Position numbers and translations under genes: made by a program | Part shown: positions 13,082 to 20,946 of the stretch, piece after piece | Position numbering within the stretch: the first letter of the stretch is position 1 | Layout: the number at the start of each line of letters is the position of its first letter | Source: a virus | IMG/VR virus record: IMGVR_UViG_3300027985_001911 | Span: 1 to 25,993 of that record | Length of the DNA stretch: 25,993 nucleotides | Strand: one strand, 5' to 3' | The notes under the pieces: model-generated | Told to the model about the DNA's origin: nothing | Databases searched by the model: none | What the model saw: only the letters and a program-made list of their open reading frames with translations

Positions 13082-14194
13082 ATGGCTTTACCAAGTGTAA
13101 AAATAGAATTACAAAACGGCGGGTTGGGCAAAGTATCTGACCTTGGCAACGGAACAGGAGCTTTGTTGGTGTTAATGCCAACAAGTCCTACCGGGCACGC
13201 CTTTGGCGATGTAAAGGAGTACGCCTCGTACAGTTCGCTCCCTGTTGAATTACAGGCAGTAGATGGGGTAAAACAATATTTCAACATAGCACAGGGGCGC
13301 ACTGTGGCAATAATGCCCATAGCCGATACGGTAAGTATAACCGATGCTGTAAACAGCGTACACGCTACTCCGTACATGAAACAACTGGTAGAAAGTAACC
13401 ACGATATACGCTTTGCCGGAGTGGTAGGCAATGGCCTTGCTGCAGCCGATATACTTACTGCCTGTACCAATGCACAAGTGTTGGCACAAAATGCCGCTGC
13501 GGTATTTGCCCCGGTAATAGTATTGCTCCCTTATGCTTACGCCAATGCCGACACAGTACCCGACCTTACCGAGGCTACATATAACCGGGTAGGGGTATGC
13601 GTAAGCCAAACAGGCAGCGAGATAGGGTTACTTATAGGGCGATTAGCTTCAATACCTGTACAGCGCAATATAGGCAGGGTAAAAGATGGTGCCATGCCTG
13701 TAACCAATGCTGCGCTCGACAATAGTACCGTACCGGCTACTATGGTTGAGAGTGGCACGGCTCAAATAAGCAGCCTGCACAATAAGGGGTATATAGCTTT
13801 GCGAACACATATAGGCAAAGCAGGATACTACTTTACCGACGACCCGCTGGCAACCGACCCCACCGACGATTACAGCACCATAGCCAACCGCAGAGTAATA
13901 GACAAAGCTATGGTTATAGCTTACAAAACATACCTAAACGAATTGCTCGATGAAGTAGAAATGACTAACGGAAAACTAAGTGCCGGAGTAATTAAATACT
14001 TACAGGCAATAGTAGAAACAGCTATAGGCAATATAATGCTTGTAGGTGGCGAAGTGTCAGACGTAGAAGCTTATATTGACGAAAACCAAAATGTGTTGTC
14101 AACAGGGATTATTAGGGTACAACTGAAAATAGTTCCGGTAGGATATGCCAAAACCATAGTAGTGGAGCTGGGCTTTGATAACCCGACAGCATAA
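13082..14194 (+). CDS. Tail sheath protein (DUF2586-like)
   Basis: The 370-residue product begins MALPSVKIELQNGGLGKVSDLGNGTGALLVLMPT, followed by SYSSLPVELQAVDGVKQYFNIA and a Rossmann-like insertion (FAGVVGNGLAAADILTACTNAQVLAQNAAAVFAPVIVLLPY). The C-terminal half has YNRVGVCVSQTGSEIGLLIGRLASIPVQRNIGRVKDGAM, HNKGYIALRTHIGKAGYYFTDD, YSTIANRRVIDKAMVIAYKTYLNELLDEV and a final strand TGIIRVQLKIVPVGYAKTIVVELGF. This is the architecture of contractile-tail sheaths of the DUF2586 type found in Bacteroidota. The tail tube gene follows 41 bases after the stop. Together they define a myovirus-type tail. Confidence 0.9.
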   Translation: MALPSVKIELQNGGLGKVSDLGNGTGALLVLMPTSPTGHAFGDVKEYASYSSLPVELQAVDGVKQYFNIAQGRTVAIMPIADTVSITDAVNSVHATPYMKQLVESNHDIRFAGVVGNGLAAADILTACTNAQVLAQNAAAVFAPVIVLLPYAYANADTVPDLTEATYNRVGVCVSQTGSEIGLLIGRLASIPVQRNIGRVKDGAMPVTNAALDNSTVPATMVESGTAQISSLHNKGYIALRTHIGKAGYYFTDDPLATDPTDDYSTIANRRVIDKAMVIAYKTYLNELLDEVEMTNGKLSAGVIKYLQAIVETAIGNIMLVGGEVSDVEAYIDENQNVLSTGIIRVQLKIVPVGYAKTIVVELGFDNPTA

Positions 14195-14235
14195 CTAATG
14201 AGTTAATGAGATTATAATTTGAATAAAAAAACAAT

Positions 14236-14658
14236 ATGGGTATAGCAGTAAATAATAAACAGTACGAGTGGGGACACATTAACGTAATAGTAATGGGTAA
14301 ACCCATATTTGGCTTACGCGGAATAGAGTACAAAAAAACACAGGAGAAAGAGCCTCTGTACGGTAGAGGCAATAAGCCGTATGCCATTCAGAGCGGCAAC
14401 GTAAAGGTAGAGGGTACACTCACACTATTGCAGGGTGAACTTGAAGCTATGTGCGATGCCGCCGGAGCTAGAAACGATGTAACCCAACTGCCACTTATTG
14501 ATATAGTGGTAACATACACCCCGCTCGATGGTGCACCCACTATCGACACCGTAAAGGGGGTAGCATTTACCGAAACACCAAAAGGGATGAAGCAGGGCGA
14601 TAAAAATTCCGAACACGCCTTACCGTTCATTGCCTTAGATGTAGAGTACGGTATATAG
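14236..14658 (+). CDS. Tail tube protein
   Basis: The 140-residue product lies directly after the sheath. It is beta-rich (YEWGHINVIVMGKPIFGLRGIEYKKTQEKEPLYGRGNKPYAIQSGNVKVEGTLTLLQGELEAMCDAAG … VDIVVTYTPL). The middle GRGxxPYxIQxGN segment with 'VKVEGTLTL' is typical of Mu gpM/P2 FII-like tube proteins. It forms the inner tube of the contractile tail. A degenerate and a full copy of the palindromic repeat follow the stop at 14662-14709. Confidence 0.82.
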   Translation: MGIAVNNKQYEWGHINVIVMGKPIFGLRGIEYKKTQEKEPLYGRGNKPYAIQSGNVKVEGTLTLLQGELEAMCDAAGARNDVTQLPLIDIVVTYTPLDGAPTIDTVKGVAFTETPKGMKQGDKNSEHALPFIALDVEYGI

Positions 14659-14661
14659 TAG

Positions 14662-14709
14662 AGACGCAAGATATTACGAATTAACGTAGAGACGCAAGAT
14701 ATTGCGTCT
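14662..14709. repeat. Degenerate plus full copy of the palindromic repeat
   Basis: AGACGCAAGATATTA at 14662-14676 is a damaged copy; the full AGACGCAAGATATTGCGTCT follows at 14690-14709. They lie in the gap between the tail tube and the tail chaperone genes, in a place where a partial terminator could balance expression of the abundant tube against later genes. That role is inference. Confidence 0.8.
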
Positions 14710-14730
14710 CTACAGTAAAAAAAATCAATC

Positions 14731-15203
14731 ATGGCAGAAAAAAAATTAATTGGGCAGGTAAGCCCCGAGCAAATAAACGAGTGGAAAGCGAAACACGGCA
14801 AAGTATACGAAATAGAAGCCGACGGGCACATAGGATATGTAAAACAACCCGGGCGAATGGAAATGAGCCATGCAGGAACTATTGGCGCAGGCGATAATAT
14901 ATTATTTAACGAAGTGTTGTTAAACGATTGTTGGCTGGGTGGTAGCGATGCATTGAAAAAAGAAGACCGCCTGTTTTTTGGTGTGAGCAATATTTTAGAT
15001 AAAATAATTGATGTAGCCAAGGCAACAGTAAAAAACTTATAGAGGCTGATCCGGGGCCTGAAAAAAACTGGATACGGCAAGCTGATATTATTATGAGGTA
15101 TCACTTAAAATGTGATACCTCACAAATGAGCGATGCCGAATGGGCACAAACACATAACGACCTGCAATGGCTACTAAAGGAGATGAATAAGGGTAATGAT
15201 TAA
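14731..15203 (+). CDS. Tail assembly chaperone, short form and -1 frameshift long form
   Basis: The zero-frame product ends at 15042 (103 residues: MAEKKLIGQVSPEQINEWKA … VAKATVKNL). At its end, codons AAA AAC preceded by A make the slippery heptamer A_AAA_AAC (15030-15036). A -1 shift there opens a frame to TAA 15201-15203, adding 55 residues that read like a genuine protein: LIEADPGPEKNWIRQADIIM, then KCDTSQMSDAEWAQTHNDLQ and WLLKEMNKGND. The fused product is 157 residues. Position between tube and tape measure, plus the two-length output, match gpG/gpGT-type chaperones that load the tape measure protein. The extension has no good start of its own. The chaperone call is strong on architecture and gene order, not on named-family similarity. 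Confidence 0.85.
15030..15036 (+). promoter_or_regulatory. A_AAA_AAC slippery site for -1 frameshifting
   Basis: The heptamer is in the correct phase for tandem slippage: zero-frame codons AAA (15031-33) and AAC (15034-36), followed by TTA and stop TAG (15040-42). The -1 frame is open for 56 codons from 15036. The stop codon two codons downstream would also slow the ribosome at the site. Confidence 0.85.
15095..15121 (+). other. Perfect 10-bp stem-loop in the frameshift extension
   Basis: GAGGTATCAC (15095-15104) pairs with GTGATACCTC (15112-15121) around the loop TTAAAAT. It starts 58 bases after the slippery heptamer, too far for the usual 5-9 base stimulator spacing. It may instead contribute through a larger fold or affect mRNA stability. 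It lies inside the coding extension. Confidence 0.5.
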
Positions 15204-15334
15204 ATAATAACAATGACAACCTAAAATTCGGTGTCAATATCATTGTCCTGATTTGATTCTTTGCAAGGTATCAGATTGCAAATGTTCCAAGTGTTGATAA
15301 TATTACAAAAACAGTGAAATGCATAGTTAATTCA

Positions 15335-15523
15335 TTAACAGCATTCTAAAACTAATTCAATAGCAATTGCTATTATGCTTGTTCCAATAGCTGAACCTAA
15401 TAAAGATATAAATACAATTGAAATACCTTCAAGTAAAGTGTAACTATTCATTGAGAAACTAAAAATTAAAGCCCCAATTAGAACAGTAATAAAAAGCACT
15501 GTATAGAAGTAAAATTTTTTCAT
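15335..15523 (-). CDS. Reverse-strand small membrane protein (moron-like)
   Basis: The 62-residue product starts MKKFYFYTVLFITVLIGALI and has two hydrophobic segments (about 5-25 and 36-58) joined by FSMNSYTLLEG, ending ELVLECC. It lies alone on the minus strand between the tail chaperone and the tape measure genes, interrupting a pair normally adjacent. On its own strand, a near-consensus -7 box (TATATTTA) lies just upstream of the start, so it may have its own promoter. Independent reverse-strand cargo in the tail operon is typical of 'moron' genes, which often alter the lysogen's surface or block superinfection. The function is unknown and the coding call moderate. Confidence 0.6.
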   Translation of the reverse strand: MKKFYFYTVLFITVLIGALIFSFSMNSYTLLEGISIVFISLLGSAIGTSIIAIAIELVLECC

Positions 15524-15541
15524 ACTGTAAATATAAAAAAA

Positions 15542-17809
15542 ATGAGCGGAACTACCTATACATACACATTTAATCTGAAAGACAATATTAGTGGAGTATT
15601 TAATAAAGTTAGCTCAACTATAAATGTCGGAACAGATAGTATACAAAAAAAAGTAAATGGTTTAGCGAATAGTTTTACTAAGCTTCAAGCCTGTATGGTA
15701 GGTTTTAATCAGGCTAGCGAAATGTTTGATAAAATGTCGTTAGCCATGGATAACTTAGTAGCCCCGGCTGCTGTATTTGAGCAAAACATGGCCGATTTAT
15801 CGGCTATAACAGGCATTGCAGGAAAAGAGCTTAGCATACTTGAAAAAACAGCCCGAAAAACAGGAAAAGAGAGTGGGCTTGGTGCATCGCAGGCTGCGGA
15901 GGCTTATAAAATACTGGCTTCGCAAATCGATGTATCGAAAATAGGATTAAATGGTTTACAAGACCTTCAGAAAAAGAGTATTACCCTTAGCCAGGCATCG
16001 GGTTTGGAAATGGGCGAAGCAGCTCAAGCTTTGTCCGGAACCATTAACCAATTTGGGTTACAAGCAAGCGAAGCAGGCAGGGTAATGAATGTATTGGCTG
16101 CAGGTTCAAAGTATGGAGCTGCCGAAATACCTGAACTGGCACAATCGTTTAAAGTAGTAGGTGCAGCCGCAGCATCGGCAGGTTTAAGTGTTGAAGATAC
16201 AGCAGGGGCTATTGAAGTATTGAGTAAAAACAACATGAAAGGAGCCGAGGCAGGTACTGCCTTGCGTAATATAATGTTGAAAATGCAAACAGGGCTTGGT
16301 GTTGATTTTAAAAACACCAATATAAGCAATGCCCTTAAAACACTTCAACCACAACTTAACGATGTAACATTCCTTACCAAAACCTTTGGTATGGAAAACG
16401 TAGTAGCGGCACAGTATTTAATTAAAAATGCCGATGCAGTACAGGAAATGACCAACAGGGTTACAGGTACAAGTGTGGCTACTGAACAGGCTGCAATACG
16501 TACAGATACATTCAGCCACAAGATGCAAGTATGGGCTGCTCGATGGGATGATGCGAAAATATCAATGTTCAAATATACTCAACATTTAGCTCCTACAATA
16601 AAAGGTATGTCAGAAGGGGCAAAAGGTATTGCTAGTTTAGGGGCAGGTATTTGTACTACAAAGACAGCCATTGATTGGCTACGCACATCTGAAATTCATA
16701 AAAACATAGCAACCAAAGCAGGTGCAATATGGACAGGTATAAGCACTGTGGCTACTAAAGTGTACAGCCTAACGGTAGGTAAAGCAGTAAAGCAATTGCG
16801 TAAACTTAGCTCAGGTATGGGTACACATACCGGAGCTGTAGGAATATTCTCAATAGGAATGGGTATAGCTGCCGGAGCAACTCGCTTATTTAGCAACTCG
16901 CTTAAAGTACTTGGCAGGGCTATATACAGTATACCTATTATAGGTTGGATAGCCGGGGGTATATCGCTTATTGTGGCAGGATTTACAATACTTTGGAACA
17001 AAAGCGAAAAGTTCAGAGGTATTGTTTATGGCATAGGAGCGGTATTTAAAACCCTGTTCGGGGTACTCAAAACAGCAGTTACGTTTATGTGGAATGGTAT
17101 TGTTAAACCAATATTTACCATGTACTATAAATTTTATAAAGCTATTGTAACCGGTATATGGAACGGGTTGAAATGGATTTGGGACAAGGCTCTTAAACCA
17201 CTTGGTTCGGCTCTGATAAAGTTTGCAGGTTGGATATATACAAAAGTAATAACACCTATAAAGGAAGGCTTTGCCAATATGGGGGGCTTCCTGGGCAAAG
17301 TATTTGAGAAAATTACAGGGGGGCTTGGACGTATATTTCAACCGTTTGTAAAGTTGTGGAATAAAGTATTTAAAAACAACAAAATAGTACTCGACATAAA
17401 AGAGAACCTTAGCAAAACTAAAGGGGCAATAGCTGACGCCGGCGGTAAAATACGCAACGACTTTAATGAAGGTTTTGCCAAAGGGGTTGACAATTTCAGA
17501 AACTCAAAACAAAAGAAACCGGGTGGTAAAATTATTGATATTGGCTCCGAATATGGTTCGGGTGGCATTAATGCATTGGCAGGAATGGCCAATGCCGAAA
17601 GTATGGATTTAGGTAATGCCCCTGTTAGCTCAGGCAGTGGCTCTTCTACTCCACAGACCGGCGTAACTAAAAACGTAACCATATCAATTAATAAAGTGGG
17701 AGTTGATACAGTTACCCTGCACAGCCAAACAGTTACCGAAGGCAGCGGACAAATAAGCGATATAATTATGAGCGACTTAGTAAGGGTAGTTAACAGTTTA
17801 AGTGCATAA
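15542..17809 (+). CDS. Tail tape measure protein (TP901 type)
   Basis: The 755-residue product has the TP901 core in about residues 70-270: PAAVFEQNMADLSAITGIAGK, ARKTGKESGLGASQAAEAYKILASQ, SQASGLEMGEAAQALSGTINQFG, YGAAEIPELAQSFKVVGAAAASAGLSVEDTAGAIEVLSKNNMKGAEAGTALRNIMLKM. A hydrophobic stretch at about 460-485 (YSIPIIGWIAGGISLIVAGFTILW) and amphipathic Trp-rich segments (FMWNGIVKPIFTMYYKFYKAI … WDKALKPLG) follow, usual for membrane-penetrating parts. The C-terminal region is Gly/Ser-rich, ending with a beta-like tail. It sets tail length. The hub and spike genes follow directly (2 bases to the next start). By length the tail would be relatively short, of the order of 100 nm (inference). Confidence 0.93.
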   Translation: MSGTTYTYTFNLKDNISGVFNKVSSTINVGTDSIQKKVNGLANSFTKLQACMVGFNQASEMFDKMSLAMDNLVAPAAVFEQNMADLSAITGIAGKELSILEKTARKTGKESGLGASQAAEAYKILASQIDVSKIGLNGLQDLQKKSITLSQASGLEMGEAAQALSGTINQFGLQASEAGRVMNVLAAGSKYGAAEIPELAQSFKVVGAAAASAGLSVEDTAGAIEVLSKNNMKGAEAGTALRNIMLKMQTGLGVDFKNTNISNALKTLQPQLNDVTFLTKTFGMENVVAAQYLIKNADAVQEMTNRVTGTSVATEQAAIRTDTFSHKMQVWAARWDDAKISMFKYTQHLAPTIKGMSEGAKGIASLGAGICTTKTAIDWLRTSEIHKNIATKAGAIWTGISTVATKVYSLTVGKAVKQLRKLSSGMGTHTGAVGIFSIGMGIAAGATRLFSNSLKVLGRAIYSIPIIGWIAGGISLIVAGFTILWNKSEKFRGIVYGIGAVFKTLFGVLKTAVTFMWNGIVKPIFTMYYKFYKAIVTGIWNGLKWIWDKALKPLGSALIKFAGWIYTKVITPIKEGFANMGGFLGKVFEKITGGLGRIFQPFVKLWNKVFKNNKIVLDIKENLSKTKGAIADAGGKIRNDFNEGFAKGVDNFRNSKQKKPGGKIIDIGSEYGSGGINALAGMANAESMDLGNAPVSSGSGSSTPQTGVTKNVTISINKVGVDTVTLHSQTVTEGSGQISDIIMSDLVRVVNSLSA

Positions 17810-17811
17810 CA

Positions 17812-18372
17812 ATGAAAACAGAGTTCGATGTAAAAGATATATACGCAGGTATATTTGGATATAAAGGGATACCGTTTCCGCTTGGCAAACTCAACGCCCG
17901 AATACCCGATAAAATATATACCGACGGTTTACTCCACCACGGATTGCACGGGGTAAGTTACTTTATGCCTGTATGGATTGAGGGGCTCGACCTTACATTT
18001 GGTCAACTGCCCAATGAACCCACCATTCAGGCAAACACAAAAAAAACCATAAAGGAAACCCCATTAGTGGGCGGAACCCGACGCGGTACGGTTAAGGAAC
18101 TTATTAGCTTAGACGACTATAACATAACAATAAACGGTATATGTATTGCCGACAACACCAATGAGTACCCGGCCGAACAGGTTAATGCTATTAACAAGTT
18201 ATTTGAATTAGACAGAGCGTTGTTCATTGAAAGCGAATTTACAACCCTGCTGGGTATCGATAAAATAGTACTTACCGGTCTCGACTGGCGCGAAATGAAA
18301 GGGGTGCAACACGTACAGGGTTACACCATTACAGCAGTAAGCGACATTGATTTTTTACTGGTGCAAAACTAA
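17812..18372 (+). CDS. Tail/baseplate protein following the tape measure (DUF6046-like)
   Basis: The 186-residue product starts 2 bases after the tape measure stop. It contains DIYAGIFGYKGIPFPLG, MPVWIEGLDLTFGQLPNEPTIQ, KTIKETPLVGGTRRGTVKELISLDDYNITINGICI, then EYPAEQVNAINKLFELDRALFIESEFTTLLGIDKIVLTGLDWREMKGVQHVQGYTITAVSDIDFLL. The pattern 'KTIxxTPLxGxxGTVKE.I..DDYxIxIxGi … YP..ev..l..lf' recurs in Bacteroidota contractile-tail prophages and is likely the counterpart of tube-initiator/LysM-region baseplate proteins. The gene order (tape measure, this protein, hub gpD, spike gpV) supports a role at the tail tube-baseplate junction. Confidence 0.7.
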   Translation: MKTEFDVKDIYAGIFGYKGIPFPLGKLNARIPDKIYTDGLLHHGLHGVSYFMPVWIEGLDLTFGQLPNEPTIQANTKKTIKETPLVGGTRRGTVKELISLDDYNITINGICIADNTNEYPAEQVNAINKLFELDRALFIESEFTTLLGIDKIVLTGLDWREMKGVQHVQGYTITAVSDIDFLLVQN

Positions 18373-18390
18373 ATTTTAATTGAATTTAAA

Positions 18391-19374
18391 ATGTTATTAA
18401 AGCCTCGTTTAAATATTACAATAGGTCAATATTCTTTCACCCGTGCACATAGTGTAGAGTGGAGCAGAAATATTCGTTCAATAAGCTCAGAGGCTAAAAT
18501 AAAAGTACCTGTATCGGCTACCATAGTCGACAAAGAGGGGGGTAAAACAACCACCGAAACACCCAAGGTAATAAAGCCCGGCGATAATGTTACTATTCAG
18601 GCATGGTACGAAGGCTACCAGGCTCACACTATGACATACGCAGGTAAGGTAAAGCGGATAAACCAAACCATACCTTGCGAAATAGAGTGCGACGATATGT
18701 ACACGCTGCAAAATGGGCGTTGTAACAGGAGTTGGGAAAAAACCACGGTACAAGAGGTAATAGGTGAAATACTATCGGATACCGGGTATACACCGCAATT
18801 GCTCAATGGTGAGGTTACTCTTGAACCATATATAATACCCGAATGCAGTAAGGCTTATGCATTACAACAACTGTGCGACGAAACCGGACTGGTAGCCTAT
18901 GCACTGCCGGGCAACAAACTGTATGTAGGGCTGGCTTATACACCAATGAACGGAAATGTAACATTTTCGCTCTCAGGCGATAATGTAAATGTTATTAACG
19001 CCGATGAACTTAAATACCGCCTTGCCGACGATGTAAAACTGAACATTAAGGCTATTAACATTAACGGCGACAATTCACGTATTGAAGCTCAGATAGGCGA
19101 CCCCGAAGGCGCTTCGCGTACATTGCATTTTTATAACCTGCCCGATAAAGCTGCCCTTGAAGCTAAGGCAAAAGAAGAGATACAAAAATATAAATACAAC
19201 GGGTACGAGGGTAAAATAAAATGCTTTGGAATACCACGGGTAGAACCCGGAATGACAGCCGTAATTAAAGACCCCCGATTTGCCCGCGAAGGAAACTATT
19301 TTATTGAGGGGGTAGAAACAAGTATAACCACCGAAGGTATTTGCAACACTGTACTAATAAGTATTAAAGTATAA
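18391..19374 (+). CDS. Baseplate hub protein (gpD / Mu gpP-like)
   Basis: The 327-residue product matches the late-control-D/VgrG N-terminal hub architecture. It opens with a beta barrel (RLNITIGQYSFTRAHSVEWSRN … TTTETPKVIKPGDNVTIQAWYEGYQAHTMTYAGKVKRI), then a WEKTTVQEVIGEILSDTGYTPQ helix. Next comes IIPECSKAYALQQLCDETGLVAYALPGNKLYVGLAYT, the hallmark 'a.alq.L....g..w...…' segment, and a C-terminal strand region VEPGMTAVIKDPRFAREGNYFIEGVETSI. It caps the tail tube and binds the spike, whose gene starts on the last base of this stop codon (TAATG). Confidence 0.88.
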   Translation: MLLKPRLNITIGQYSFTRAHSVEWSRNIRSISSEAKIKVPVSATIVDKEGGKTTTETPKVIKPGDNVTIQAWYEGYQAHTMTYAGKVKRINQTIPCEIECDDMYTLQNGRCNRSWEKTTVQEVIGEILSDTGYTPQLLNGEVTLEPYIIPECSKAYALQQLCDETGLVAYALPGNKLYVGLAYTPMNGNVTFSLSGDNVNVINADELKYRLADDVKLNIKAININGDNSRIEAQIGDPEGASRTLHFYNLPDKAALEAKAKEEIQKYKYNGYEGKIKCFGIPRVEPGMTAVIKDPRFAREGNYFIEGVETSITTEGICNTVLISIKV

Positions 19375-19937
19375 TGGATAATAAGGCCGAATTAAAAGAC
19401 GCTTTGAAGCGAGCTATTCAACAACAAGGGGTGGCCATACTTACAGGTAAGGTAACTAAGGTTAATACCCAAACGTATGTATGCACCGTAACCTGTGCCG
19501 CTACCGACACTATATATCACAATATACGCTGCAAAGCAGGTGCCGACAGTAAACCGGGTATAGTAATAACCCCCAAGGCGGGCAGCTATGTAACATTTGT
19601 ACTGTATGGACGAAACTCGGGAGGGGTAATTGTAAACTGGGGCGAAATAGATTCGGTACAATGGGATAACGGTACTTATTCATTATTGCTAGGCAAGGAT
19701 GGTATTATATTCAATGCCGCAAGCCTAAAAAGCTACCTTACTAACATAAATACACTGGTAGAACATATTAACACAATAGAACAGCAACTTAACGATTTGA
19801 AAGATGTATTTAAAAACTGGACTCCCGCTGCACAAGATGGCGGCGCACAACTAAAAAAAGGGATAATAACGTGGGCAGATGATAAAATAACCGAAACAAC
19901 CGTTGACGATATTAAAGACAAAACTATACAACACTAA
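19374..19937 (+). CDS. Baseplate spike protein (gpV / Mu gp45-like)
   Basis: The 187-residue product overlaps the hub gene by one base. It has an OB-fold-like N-terminal domain (VAILTGKVTKVNTQTYVCTVTCAATDTIYHNIRCKAG … GIVITPKAGSYVTFVLYG-like) followed by VNWGEIDSVQWDNGTYSLLLGKDGIIFNAASLKSYLTNINTLVEHINTIEQQLNDL, a helix that would trimerise, and a polar C-terminal segment. This is the gpV-type 'puncturing' spike. It has no C-terminal iron-binding HxH motif that I can see, so the tip may be formed by another protein. Position after gpD is classic. Confidence 0.82.
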   Translation: MDNKAELKDALKRAIQQQGVAILTGKVTKVNTQTYVCTVTCAATDTIYHNIRCKAGADSKPGIVITPKAGSYVTFVLYGRNSGGVIVNWGEIDSVQWDNGTYSLLLGKDGIIFNAASLKSYLTNINTLVEHINTIEQQLNDLKDVFKNWTPAAQDGGAQLKKGIITWADDKITETTVDDIKDKTIQH

Positions 19938-19985
19938 GTAAACAGGCATGGTTGTGCCTATTTATTAAGCATAATAATAAAAACA

Positions 19986-20219
19986 ATGGCTCTAAATAAA
20001 GCAACACTTAAAAGCGACATATACAACAAAGTAAAAGCTATTGACCTGCAAAAGTCCGATGTGGCCGATAAAATAGCAGAGGCTATTGCCGATGCGGTAG
20101 ATACATATATTAAAACAGCTACCATAACAGTAGCACCCGGTATACAGGTAGCCACCGCAGGCAGTGCCGCAGCACAAGTCGGCTCAACCACATCGACAGG
20201 CACTGCAACAATAAGCTAA
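19986..20219 (+). CDS. Small baseplate-region protein (77 aa)
   Basis: The 77-residue product has a helical first half (MALNKATLKSDIYNKVKAID … VADKIAEAIADAVDTYIKTA) and a low-complexity, Thr/Ala/Gly-rich beta tail (TITVAPGIQVATAGSAAAQV … TSTGTATIS). This two-part layout, with 'VxPGIxVxTAGSAAxQxGxTT', is widespread in phages at this locus and may correspond to a tip or hub accessory protein. I cannot assign a proven function. The start follows an A-rich leader (AATAATAAAAACA), and a short hairpin AGGCA/TGCCT lies in the gap upstream. Confidence 0.7.
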   Translation: MALNKATLKSDIYNKVKAIDLQKSDVADKIAEAIADAVDTYIKTATITVAPGIQVATAGSAAAQVGSTTSTGTATIS

Positions 20220-20241
20220 CAAACCAATTAACACAAACTAC

Positions 20242-20535
20242 ATGACTGTGCGTAAAGACATATTATTATCGGACAATGGAAACTTTGCCACCGCAAACGG
20301 CGATTTTACCACCGGCTTATCCGATGAGCAACACGTAGCCGCTATGCTTGGCATGAACAAAGGCGAACTGAAAGAACACCCTACCTTGGGCGTAGGGCTA
20401 AACAACTACATTAACGACGATACAAGCCTTATGCAGCTACGCTTTGCTATACGCGAAAATATGAAAGTCGATGGGTATAGCTTAAAAAATATGAGTATTA
20501 ACCAAGCCGGCAAACTGCTTATTGATTATGAATAA
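20242..20535 (+). CDS. Baseplate wedge protein, gpW/gp25-like
   Basis: The 97-residue product has the length and pattern of the gp25/gpW wedge family in Bacteroidota phages. It has a short strand MTVRKDILLSDNGNFATANGDFTTGLSDEQHVAAMLGMNKGELKEHPTLG-type N-terminal half, followed by GVGLNNYINDDTSLMQLRFAIRENMKVDGYSLKNMSINQAGKLLIDYE. The 'G.gl..yi.d......l...ir....dG....…i' core is typical. It would nucleate sheath assembly at the baseplate. It overlaps the next gene by 8 bases. Confidence 0.72.
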   Translation: MTVRKDILLSDNGNFATANGDFTTGLSDEQHVAAMLGMNKGELKEHPTLGVGLNNYINDDTSLMQLRFAIRENMKVDGYSLKNMSINQAGKLLIDYE

Positions 20536-20830
20536 TGTAACTGTAAAACCACAACAAAACCTGTTCGATATACTATTACAAGAGTACGGAACTGTTGATG
20601 CCTTGTTTGAGTTTACCGACCAAAACAATATATCGGCAACCCATACAGCTCAGGCAAATGAAGTGTTTACCCTTAATACCGAAAGTAATATAAGGCAAAA
20701 CAGCGTATTGCGACACTATACCGAGCGAAACACAATACCCGCCACAGGCAATACTCCAATCGATATAGTTGGCGAATTGCCGCAAGGTATAGGATATTGG
20801 AGCTTGGAATATGAATTTATAATAAGTTGA
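20528..20830 (+). CDS. Small LysM-like baseplate protein
   Basis: I choose ATG 20528 (MNNVTVKPQQNLFDILLQEY), which overlaps the upstream stop (ATGAATAA), over the upstream TTG. The 100-residue product starts with a LysM-type element (VTVKPQQNLFDILLQEYGTVDALFEFTDQNNIS), followed by TAQANEVFTLN and a short C-terminal strand region. Small LysM proteins (P2 gpX / T4 gp53-like) join tail tube, hub and baseplate. The stop at 20828-20830 abuts a microsatellite-rich gap. Confidence 0.7.
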   Translation: MNNVTVKPQQNLFDILLQEYGTVDALFEFTDQNNISATHTAQANEVFTLNTESNIRQNSVLRHYTERNTIPATGNTPIDIVGELPQGIGYWSLEYEFIIS

Positions 20831-20940
20831 AAATTGAAAAATGAAAGTTGAAAACCACTGGCTTGATACAGGTTGCAGGTTACGGGTTGCTGGTTGCTAG
20901 TTACTAGATACTCAATACTCACTACTCACTACTCACTACT
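20826..20940. repeat. Microsatellite segment, inverted counterpart of 9373-9566
   Basis: Reading on the minus strand gives repeats of AGTAGTGAGTATTGAG, then AGTAACTAGCAACCAGCAACC, then CGTAACCTGCAACCTGTATC, then AAGCCAGTGG and finally TTTTCAACTTTCATTTTTCA. This is the same order of unit types as 9373-9566. The pair thus brackets the operon 9708-20830 in inverted orientation. Confidence 0.8.
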
Positions 20941-20946
20941 AAAAAA

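Noticed and set aside
14388-15104. Long minus-strand open frame (238 residues) opposite tube and chaperone genes
   Set aside because: It is antisense to two well-supported structural genes and the frameshift region; composition is that of an antisense shadow.
15043-15203. Separate small gene starting at ATG 15093 (MRYHLKC …)
   Set aside because: The open frame continues upstream without a stop to the slippery heptamer, and the upstream residues look like protein; the frameshift extension is the simpler explanation.
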